The notes beneath the pieces are model-generated. The model was not told where the DNA came from and did no database searches. It saw only the letters and a program-made list of their open reading frames with translations. Both the position numbers and the translations under genes were made by a program. Below are positions 9,313 to 19,100 of a stretch of DNA of 64,000 bases, piece after piece. Numbering within the stretch: position 1 is the stretch's first letter; each line of letters opens with the position of its first letter. The stretch is from Bernardetia sp963719525 (GTDB lineage: Bacteria; Bacteroidota; Bacteroidia; Cytophagales; Bernardetiaceae), in the NCBI GenBank assembly GCA_963719525.1, contig CAVRCG010000001.1, positions 1,116,001 through 1,180,000 on the forward strand, given 5' to 3'.

Positions 9313-12300
9313 TTAGTCAATAATAACTGATTTTGAATAAGTAGCTCCGTTTTGATTAAAACGAATAAGATAAACTCCTTTTGGCTGATTGTTTAGATCA
9401 ATACCAAATTGTTGGTTTCCTTTTTCAAGTGTTTGCGTTTTGATTACTCTACCAATTCCATCAAATACAGTTGCTTCTGTATTTTCTGCAAGCTGAGTTG
9501 CAAAACGAACATTGAATGTTCCTGTACTTGGATTTGGATAGATAGTAAATTGACCTTCTGCTATTGCAGCAACTGTATTTTGGTTTGCGCTTTGAGTTGC
9601 TCTCGTTTTGTTAGCAATTCTAGCACCTGGGTTACAGAATGAAGTATAAATGGCAGGCGAAGTTCCACTAACAATAACAATGTCAGCAGCTAATTCTTGC
9701 GTTACTGTTCCTGTTGTGGTAATACGAATTTGTTTGTCATTAACATAGTATTCTACATTTCCAGCTTTTCTAACAATAGAAATTCTGTCGCCAGTAGCAA
9801 CTGCTTGAAAAGTTCCTACAACAGCTCCACTCTCATATACAACAACGTTGTTTGTAGCATTGATCCAAACACTATAACCCATGTTTCTCCATGCTGGCGT
9901 TGTAGCAGTAGTAGAAGACAAACCGATTTGATAGTTGCTCAAACCACTTGCTGGAACAGTATAAGTAATTCCTCCATCTGTACTAGCAGCCAGACGGTTT
10001 GTAGAAAGTCCTCCTTGTGGATTAGATTCAAAATCTGTGTTTATCGAAGAAGTAATTGTACCGTTGCTTTGAGTTGCACTAGCAGTTAAATTACCCCAGT
10101 TTGCAAATCCACCTACTACGATAGGAAAAGCTTTACTTGCAGAACCACTTGAGAGAGTAATATCATATAATCCTCTTGCTAATCCCGTTCTTGGATTGTC
10201 TGTATTTCCACCATTCCATGTATAAACGTAAGAAGTACCACCTGTTCCTTGCAATGTAACTGCACCTTCACTTGTACCAACAGTACCACAGTCATCTACA
10301 GCAGTTTGTGTATAGGTAAGACCCAAATCAGCACTTGATGCTGCACACCAAGAAGAAACAACAACAGGAGAAACACCTTCAATAATAGAAATATCAGCAG
10401 CTAATTCTTGAATAACAGTTCCTGCTGTAGTGGCACGAACTAATTTGCTATTGATATAATACTCTATATTTCCATCTTTTCTAATAATAGAAATTCTATC
10501 TCCAGCAGCAACAGCTTGAGTAGTTCCTCTGCTTGTTCCACTTTCGTAAATAATTACACTATTTGCCTCATTTATCCAAACGCTATAGTCTATACTTTCC
10601 CAGGCAGCCCCTGTCGCTGTAGTAGAAGACAAACCAATTTGAAAATTAGACAAGTTTGAAACATTTGGAACTATAAAGCTAATACCTCCATTTGAGTTAG
10701 CAGCTAGAAATTCATTAGAAAATGCACCATTTGGAGTTGTAAAATTAGTTGTTGTTGTAGAGGTAACTATACCGTTTGATTGAGTTGTATTTACTAGAGT
10801 TCCCCAGTTTACAACATTACCTACTAGCACAGGAGCAACTGTAGTAGCAGCACCACTTGATAAAGTTACCTCGTACAATCCTCTTGTAAGTCCTGTTCGT
10901 GGGTTGCTTGTATTACCACCATTCCAAGTAAATGTATATGCAAATGAACCACCATTTCCTTCTAAAGCAATTGTCCCTTCACCAGCTCCTGTAGCGCAAT
11001 CATCTGCTACTGTTTGGGCGTATTTAAATCCTACATCGGCAGCAGTAGTGCTACACCAAGAAGCATAAATAGTAGGAGTTTGTCCTGTTTCTACAGTTGC
11101 ATCGGCAAACAAATTACCCGTTATACTCGCCATACGATGCAATTCTTCGCTATTGCGATAGAAAATAACTTCACTCCCTACTCTAACAATACTAATACGA
11201 TCTTGGTCTTGGATTCCTTCTACTCTTTTTACTGAAACTCCACTTGCGTATATATTCATAATTCCATTATAAATATAAGTAGAATATAAAATAGTTGTCC
11301 AATTTGGATTTGGATCTTGACCAGACAAACCGATTACGTAGTTTGAACTATTATCTACTTTATAAGTATATGTAATACCACCATTTGTACCTGCTCCCAT
11401 TCCAAATTGTGAAATTGCTCCCGAATTACTGTATGTACTTACATAACCAATAGTAAATAGTTTTCCTTGAGAAGCCGAAACGTTTTGCAAGCTAGTCCAA
11501 TTTACAGGGCTACCCACGATAACAGGCGATGACTTTTTGAATCCTAAGTTATCTGTTACTACAGAAGTATACAAACCTGTAGTCAATCCCATTGGATTAA
11601 CAGAACTAGAATTGCCTGATAACGTATACGTATAAGGTGCTACACCTCCAGTTTGAGGAGAAAGCGTAATAGAACCTTCGCCTGTTCCAGACGTATTACA
11701 AGCATCTTCTGTGTTCTGAACATAATTTACTTCGAATTTGTCTGTATTACATTTAGAGAACCAAACTTGAGGACTTGTGCCTGCTATTACAGCAATATCT
11801 ACTACAAGTTCGTCGGTTGCATTTGCAGGCTCAGTATCTGTATACACTAATGTTGAATTATAGTAATACTTGATAGAAGTTCCCATTCTAGTAATCGTTA
11901 GACGATCATTAAGTGCCACAGTAACATCAGGTACTTGAAAAAAGAAACCTACATCGTTTAGGTAGATAAACAAATTACCGTTTGCTTCTACATAAAAGCT
12001 GTTTTCGATAGACAAATAAGAAGAGATATTGTTGGGCGTTGCAAATCCAATAGCTGAGTTTGCAATTGTAGCCATATCAGTTACTACATAAGTAAGACCA
12101 CCGTTTTCTCCACTTGCTAATCTTGCTTTTGAAGTCGCTGAGGCTTCGTTAGCACTCCAACTATAAGTAGCATTTGCTGTTATTGTGCCATTTGTAGAAG
12201 TAGCACGGGTAATATTTTCCCATTCTACAAGTGTACCTACAACAACAGGAAGCATAGTCATTCCATCAATAGTAAGGGTATAAATGCCGTTTGTTACGTT

Positions 12301-12531
12301 ATTTAAGTCTTGATTAGAAGTTCCGTTACTCCAAGAATAAGCAGTCCCAGTAAGAGAGACATCAATATCAGCTACAGCGTCGCCGTCTACGGCGCAATTA
12401 TTAGCTTGTGTTTGTGTATATCCATAACCTTGTGCATTTGCTAGACTAGCAGACAAACAAAGCAGTAGCATCAATCCCCAACTTTTGGAGAGAGACAAGT
12501 ACGTTTTACAGTTGTGGTTGTTTTTAAACAT
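9313..12531 (-). CDS. T9SS adhesin locus B: headless SprB-like stalk protein
   Basis: Intact 1,072-residue protein. After a signal peptide (about 1-33, ending ASLANA) it enters the stalk immediately (GYGYTQTQANNC), so it has no separate head domain. Four modules of roughly 235 residues follow. Each pairs an SprB-like segment (EGSITLSPQTGGVAPYTY, GLYTSVVTD) with a beta-rich unit that has recurring words (NGGITYTY, IGLSS, GDRISIIRK, VEYYINSK, QELAADISI) and ends in a conserved Cys. The last 80 or so residues are a T9SS type A sorting domain (IYPNPSTGTFNVRF, KGVYLIRFNQNG, YSKSVIID). SprB repeats are known from the gliding adhesin of Flavobacterium johnsoniae, so a surface adhesion or motility role is inferred. 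This copy is the best reference for the complete stalk. Confidence 0.88.
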   Translation of the reverse strand: MFKNNHNCKTYLSLSKSWGLMLLLCLSASLANAQGYGYTQTQANNCAVDGDAVADIDVSLTGTAYSWSNGTSNQDLNNVTNGIYTLTIDGMTMLPVVVGTLVEWENITRATSTNGTITANATYSWSANEASATSKARLASGENGGLTYVVTDMATIANSAIGFATPNNISSYLSIENSFYVEANGNLFIYLNDVGFFFQVPDVTVALNDRLTITRMGTSIKYYYNSTLVYTDTEPANATDELVVDIAVIAGTSPQVWFSKCNTDKFEVNYVQNTEDACNTSGTGEGSITLSPQTGGVAPYTYTLSGNSSSVNPMGLTTGLYTSVVTDNLGFKKSSPVIVGSPVNWTSLQNVSASQGKLFTIGYVSTYSNSGAISQFGMGAGTNGGITYTYKVDNSSNYVIGLSGQDPNPNWTTILYSTYIYNGIMNIYASGVSVKRVEGIQDQDRISIVRVGSEVIFYRNSEELHRMASITGNLFADATVETGQTPTIYASWCSTTAADVGFKYAQTVADDCATGAGEGTIALEGNGGSFAYTFTWNGGNTSNPRTGLTRGLYEVTLSSGAATTVAPVLVGNVVNWGTLVNTTQSNGIVTSTTTTNFTTPNGAFSNEFLAANSNGGISFIVPNVSNLSNFQIGLSSTTATGAAWESIDYSVWINEANSVIIYESGTSRGTTQAVAAGDRISIIRKDGNIEYYINSKLVRATTAGTVIQELAADISIIEGVSPVVVSSWCAASSADLGLTYTQTAVDDCGTVGTSEGAVTLQGTGGTSYVYTWNGGNTDNPRTGLARGLYDITLSSGSASKAFPIVVGGFANWGNLTASATQSNGTITSSINTDFESNPQGGLSTNRLAASTDGGITYTVPASGLSNYQIGLSSTTATTPAWRNMGYSVWINATNNVVVYESGAVVGTFQAVATGDRISIVRKAGNVEYYVNDKQIRITTTGTVTQELAADIVIVSGTSPAIYTSFCNPGARIANKTRATQSANQNTVAAIAEGQFTIYPNPSTGTFNVRFATQLAENTEATVFDGIGRVIKTQTLEKGNQQFGIDLNNQPKGVYLIRFNQNGATYSKSVIID

Positions 12532-12679
12532 GTTTTTTTTGTTTTGATAAAAGTAGATTGAATAAAAAAGATAAAGATAAAGATAAAATAAAAAACTCTA
12601 ATTTGAAATACAGTTACTAAAGTATAAAAAAAGAGAGCAATCAAAATTTAGTAGTGCTTTCCTAATGTAAAGAAAAAGT
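12532..12679. other. Upstream region of adhesin locus B
   Basis: Leader and promoter region of the minus-strand gene at 12531. It contains a short tandem run of the hexamer ATAAAG (about three to four units, near 12570-12588) in the 5' untranslated region. No gene is visible. Confidence 0.4.
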
Positions 12680-12822
12680 TGTATGGTAAAATTAGTTTTG
12701 CTATTCTGCGAAATGTGTTTCTCTTAAGAAAACCAATTTGATAAATCAAATTACTACGTTTAAAGGACGTAGAGGCTTGATTTATCAAGCCGAAAAGCAA
12801 CAAACACAATTTTACTACATCA
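12680..12822. repeat. Fold-back repeat family B, copy 1
   Basis: A non-coding element of about 143 bp with a second copy in inverted orientation at 47730-47850. Shared words include TAAAATTAGTTT, CGAAATGTGTTTCTCT, AAACCAATTTGATA, ACGTAGAGGCTTGATTTAT and CCGAAA. The ends are imperfect inverted repeats (GTATGGTAAAATT against AATTTTACTAC). The centre can fold: TTGATAAATCAA and CTACG pair with CGTAG and TTGATTTATCAA. This is what a MITE-like element looks like, but no target duplication is clear. Confidence 0.6.
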
Positions 12823-13080
12823 ACAAAGAAAAAGAGAGATAACTAAAAATTGAATACATAACAATAAAATGTAAGAGTTGTTTTGATAAAAGTCATTTTA
12901 TTTACATTGTCTAGTTTTATAATATAGTTGCATATATTTTGAGGCAAAATTTATTTTAAAATAATTGTTTTGCTTGTGTAGATTGGTTGTGATAACCAAG
13001 TTTATACAAAGATAAACCTTTTAATCGTATTTTGTGTCCTATAAAAACATTGGTTTTTTTATTTTTGATAAAATCAAAAA
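12823..13080. other. Non-coding region between adhesin loci B and C
   Basis: AT-rich DNA without an open frame of note, between the fold-back repeat and the terminator of the next gene. I see no further structure in it. Confidence 0.4.
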
Positions 13081-13113
13081 AAAAACCCTTTATTCAAAGA
13101 ATAAAGGGTTTTT
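13081..13113 (-). terminator. Intrinsic terminator of adhesin locus C
   Basis: Perfect 15-bp inverted repeat AAAAACCCTTTATTC / GAATAAAGGGTTTTT with an AAA loop, 40 bp behind the stop codon at 13153. The A/T ends of the stem supply a U-run for the minus-strand transcript. Confidence 0.85.
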
Positions 13114-13152
13114 GTTATCTACTTTATTTTGCAAATTTTACTTTTTCAAGTT

Positions 13153-16100
13153 TTATTCAATAACAATTGATTTCGAATAAGTAGCTCCGTTTTGATTGAA
13201 GCGAATAAGATACACTCCTTTTGGTTGATTGTTTAAGTCAATACTAAACTTCTGATTTCCTTTTTCAAAAGTTTGAGTTTTGATTGCTCTACCAATTCCA
13301 TCAAAAATGGTTACTTCCGTGTTTGCTGTAAGCTGTGTAGCGAAACGAACATTGAAAATACCCGTACTTGGATTTGGATAAATAGCAAATCTATTTTCTT
13401 TTTCCAAAGTTACCTCAGCATTTGTTTGAGTTACATTTTCTGGTGCTTTTGTTTTGTTTGCAATTCTGAACCCTGTGTTACAAAAGGAAGCATAAACGGT
13501 TGGCGAAGTTCCTGCAATAATAGAAATATCAGCAGCTAATTCTTGTGTAATTCCTCCTACTGTTGTAATACGTACTCGTTTGCTGTTGATATAATACTCT
13601 ACATTTCCAGCTTTTCTGATTATAGAAATTCTATCTCCTGCAATAACTGACTGTGTAGCTCCTACATAAACCCCACTTTCATAAATCAAAATAGAGTTTT
13701 CACCATTTATCCAAACGCTATATCCCATACTTTCCCAATCCGAACCTATCGCTGTAGTAGAAGACAAACCAATTTGGAAGTTAGATAAATCAGTAGTGTT
13801 TGGAACGATAAAACTAATTCCTCCATCGGTACTTGCAGCCAAACGATTGGTAGAAAGTCCTCCTTCTGGAGTTGTAAAATCAGTTGAAACCGAAGAAGTA
13901 ATCGTTCCTGCAATTTGAGTAGTATTTGTAGTAAGGTTGCCCCAGTTTGCAAATCCACCGATAATAATAGGAGCAGTTACTGTACTTACTCCGTTTCCTA
14001 GAGTTACTTCATATATTCCTCTTGCTAAATTAACTCTTGGATTATCTGTACTTCCATCTGTCCAGTTGTAGGTATAAGCAGAAAGACCACCGTTTCCTTG
14101 TAGTGTAATTGCGCCTTCATTCGTACCCAAAGTAGTGCAATCATCTACGGCTGTTTGTGAATAAGTTAAGACCAAATCAGAAGCAGTTGTGGTACACCAA
14201 GAAGCAAATATAACAGGCGTTTGTCCAGATTCTAGCGTTACATCGACAAACAAATCTGCCGTTGTAGATGCCATACGGTGTACTTCTGTGCTGTTTTGAT
14301 AGAAAATAATTTGATTCCCTTTTCGTATCATACTAATACGGTCTTGGTCTGCAATTTCTTCTATTCTAGCCATCACAACTCCACTTTGATAAACGAGCAT
14401 CGTTCCGTTGTAAATATAAACGCCATACAAAATAGTCGCCCAATCTGGGTTTGTATTTTGAGCAGACAAACCAACTACGTAGTTAGAAACTGCACTACTG
14501 TAAATGTAGGTAATTCCACCATCTGTACTAGCTCCCATTCCTGTTTGTGAAATTGCTCCCGAATTGCTGTAAGTACTCACAAAACCACTTGTAAATAATT
14601 TGCCTTGAGAAGCTGATACGTTTTGTAAGTCTGTCCAATTTACAGGATTGCCAATAATTACAGGTAATACTTTTTTGTAGCCTTCATTATCTGTTACCTC
14701 TACTGAAGTAAGTCCTGTTGTCAGTCCAGTAGGATTAGCGATAGCAGTTGCTCCATTTGTCCACGCATAAGTGTAAGGTGCGACACCTCCAACTTGTGGC
14801 AAAAGAGTAACTGAACCTTCGCCAGTTGAAGGCGTATTACAAGCATCTTCTTGGTTCTGAACGTAGTTTACTTCAAAGAAATTACTACCACATTTGGAGA
14901 ACCAAACTTGAGGACTTGTGCCTTCTACTAGCGCAATATCTACAACAAGTTCATCGGTAGCATTTCTAGCTTCGACATCAGAATACACTAATTCTGCATT
15001 GTAATAATAGTTGATAGAAGTGCCTTCTCTAGTGATTGTCAAACGGTCGCCAACTGAAACAGTAATTCCTTCTACATCTAAGTAAAAATTTACATCGTTG
15101 AGATAGATAGACAAATTACCATTTGATTCTACGTAAAAGCTATTATCAATAGACAAATAAGAAGAAACTTCATTTGGCGTTGAAAATCCGATAGATACGT
15201 GTTCGATAGTAGTCATATCTTCTACTATGAATGTAAATCCACCATTTTCATTACTTTCTAATTTTGATTTAGAAGTTGCTGCTGCTTCGTTGAGATTCCA
15301 ATCATAAACACCATTTGCCACAATTCTACCTTCGTTGGTAAGTGTTGCACGAATAGGTTTTTCCCATAGTACAGGACTTCCAACAATGACAGGTAGTAAT
15401 GTTGTTCCATTATCAATATTTACTGAATAAATACCATTTTCAACATTACTTAGGTTCTGTGTCGTAGTAGTGTTAGTGTCATCCCATAAAAAACTACTTC
15501 CAAGAAGAGTAACAGTAATATCAGCTATAGTACTAGTAGAACTACAAGTATTTAGTTCTGTTTGTTGGTATCCATATCCAGTAACAGATCCTGAAACAGT
15601 AATGGTAACGGTATTTGAAGTTACATTTCCACAATTTAGTCCACGATTAGCAATTACTCTAAAACTGGTAGTCGTTGTTAATTGATTTGTTGGAAGATAG
15701 ATTACTCCTCCTGTACCAGCAATCGGATTTCCTACATCGGTATTTCCAGCAGTTACATTTTGAAGTTGATAGATTACGCCTAATTTTGAGTTTACACGAA
15801 TAGAACCAACTTGGTTTGGTAGAACTGTAGATGTAGAAGCAAAAACATCAGTTGTAACAGGACAAATTCCTTCTCCAGCAACAGTAAAAGTATAAGCTGC
15901 TTCATCTGCATCGTTATTTGTAATAGTGATGGTTGAAGTTTGAACACCTGAAACTGTAGGAGTAAATACGATTTGAAACATTCTTTGGTCGTTTACAATA
16001 AACGAAGTCGGAACGTTTTCAAAGCTAAAAGCAGGATTGGAAGAAGTAATATTAGCAACATTTAATGCTCCTGTACCTGTGTTTTGGATAGCAAAAGTCT

Positions 16101-19100
16101 TGCTAACTGATGTTCCTACAGTTTGTCCAAAATCGGTATTATTAGTAGTGCTTGTTGCCGTTGTACCAGTTAGAATATCAATTCCATTACCTACTAAATT
16201 GATTTCTGGAGTAGAGGAAATCCCTGTACCTCTTACAGCAAAATCATAAGCAGCTTCATCACAATCACTATTATTAATTGTAATCGTTGCATTACGAATT
16301 CCTGTTGCACTTGGAGTAAAAGTAACATCAAAAGTAGTTGTTGCATTTCCTGCTACTGTAGTATTGTTAGTAAAATTACTTACTACAAAATCGGCTGCAT
16401 TTGTTCCACTTACTACAATATCTGCTACTGTAAGTGTAGTAGCTGCTACTGTATTCTGAATCGTATAAGTAACTGTACTTGGTGTACCATTTGTTACGCT
16501 ACCAAAATCAGTGTCATCTGCTGCATCTGGTGTAGTATCGCCATCTGTAATAGAATTGCCATTTCCTAGTAGATTGATTTCTGGTTGTATTACAACACCT
16601 TGAGTAACTTCTACAATAGCTGAGTTTCCTGTTACCCAGTTAGAGGTCGTTCCTGTCTTAGCAAAACCATTCATTGTTGCTGGGCATCCCCCTGCATGAT
16701 TTATAATTTCAGGTGCTGTGATTGCTGTATTATTTGCTCCTGCTGTACCTTCATCAAAAGTATAATAGGCTACTAGACCTGTTTCATTGCCTACAAGTTC
16801 TGTATTACGATTATTAGCAATTTCTGTTTGAGTACGTACCGTATTCCAAATACGAACTTCATCTACCTTACCTGTTAGAAATTGAGTAGGACTATCACTT
16901 CTTCTGCCTATCGTTAAAGGAGAGGAAGAAGCGTTAATACTTGTCCTCGGAGTTGCTATGCTGCCTGTCAATTGTCCATTTTCGTAGATGGACATTGTGC
17001 TTGCCGCCCCATCAAAGACACACGCTACATGCACCCATTCATTGATTGGAAAAGTATTGGCAGAACTTACAACACCACTCCCTGCAACGACAAATATCAT
17101 CTTACGCTGACCTCCCGAAATTTCTAAAGAGAACTGGTTGGTGCCTTGCCATCTATGCAGAATGATTTGTTGATCCGTACTTGTGGCATAGACCCAGACC
17201 TCTACTGATAAGCTCGATAAGCCATCATAAAGGGGACTTACCGAAGCACTCACATAGTCTGATCCATCAAAATCAAGTGCATTAGTAGGAGCAACTCCTG
17301 TACCTCTCACAGCAAAATCATAAGCAGATTCATCACAATCACTATTATTAATAGTAATCGTTGCATTACGTACTGCCAAAGCAGAAGGCGTGAAAGTAAC
17401 ATCAAAAGTAGTAGTTGCATTTCCTGCTACTGTAGTATTGTTAGTAAAATTACTTACTACAAAATCGCTAGAATTTGCACCACTAACTACAATATCAGCA
17501 ATATTCAATGTAGAACCTGCTACTGTATTTTGAATGGTATAAGTAACTACTCTATTTGTAAATACATTTCCAAAATCAGTGTCATCTGCTGCATCTGGTG
17601 TAGTATCGCCATCTGTAATAGAAACTAATGGACTTCCTCCTTGCAGATTGATATCTGTTACTGCACTTGGAGTAGTACCACTTACACCATTTGTAGAAGC
17701 GACCCAGTTAGAAGCACTTCCTGTAAGAGCAAAATTAGTAAGTGTACCATCATTATTATTTGTAGTCAAATCATCAAGCGTAGTAAGACCTGTATTTGTT
17801 CCTGCTGCAACTCCTTGATTAAAGTTGTAGTAGGCTATCAAACCAGTTTCATTTCCTACTAGTTCATTGTTCTTATTAGCATTGATTTCTGAACAAGTAC
17901 GAACCGTATTCCAAATACGAACTTCATCCATCTGCCCCCCTAAGAGATTAACGTTATCTCCAAACGCTCCTAATCTAACTTTTGTGCCTGAAGAAAAATT
18001 AGGAACACCAGTAGCATCATCTACTAAATTACCATTTCGGTAAAGTTTCATTTCTTGAGTAGTTGCATCATAGGTAACAACTACGTGTTGCCAACTTCCA
18101 AAAGGAATAGGAGAAGCATCTATTACACTCTGCCATGCTCCGTTATGTCCTGATGCTAACCTGTATGAATTAGCAGAGCTTATCCAAAAAGCGTGTTGTC
18201 CATCTGCTATTCCTCCTGATATTATATTATTTGCTCTTCCATTTGCAGAGGGAATAAATACCCATACTTCCTTTGTATAAGTAGAAGGCATTACAATAGA
18301 AGTATTTACCCAATCATTCGTTCCATCAAAATCAAGTGCATTAGTAGGAGCAACTCCTGTACCTCTTACAGCAAAATCATAAGCAGCTTCATCACAATCA
18401 CTATTATTAATTGTAATCGTTGCATTACGAATTCCTGTTGCACTTGGAGTAAAAGTAACATCAAAAGTAGTTGTTGCATTTCCTGCAACAGTTGTATTAT
18501 TAGTAAAATTACTTACTACAAAATCGCCTGCATTTGTTCCACTTACTACAATATCTGCTACTGTAAGTGTAGTAGCTGCTACTGTATTCTGAATGGTATA
18601 AGTAACTGTACTTGGTGTACCATTTGCTATACTTCCAAAATCAGTGTCATCTGCTGCATCTGGTGTAGTATCTCCATCTGTAATAGAAACTAATGGACTT
18701 CCTCCTTGCAGATTGATATCTGCTAGTACACTTGGAGTAGTACCACTTACACCATTTGTAGAAGCGACCCAGTTAGAAGCACTTCCTGTAAGAGCAAAAT
18801 TAGTAAGTGTACCATCATTATTATTTGCAGTCAAATCATCAAGCGTAGTAAGACCTGTATTTGTTCCTGCTGCAACTCCTTGGTTGAAGTTGTAGTAAAC
18901 TATCAAACCAGTTTCATTTCCTACTAGTTCATTGTTCTTATTAGCATTGATTTCTGAACAAGTACGTGCTGTGTTCCAAATACGAACTTCGTCTAATTCG
19001 CCATCCAGATAACGTGGAGAACCTGGTGTATTGACACCCAAAAAGTAATCTACATCCCCATTGATACCACTACCAACACCATCTGTACCTGTCAAGTTGC

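Noticed and set aside
9409..12000. Plus-strand open frames rich in Cys/Ser/Tyr inside the adhesin genes
   Set aside because: They are shadows of the repeated minus-strand adhesin coding regions; similar ones recur at every paralogue and have no promoter, signal or family match.
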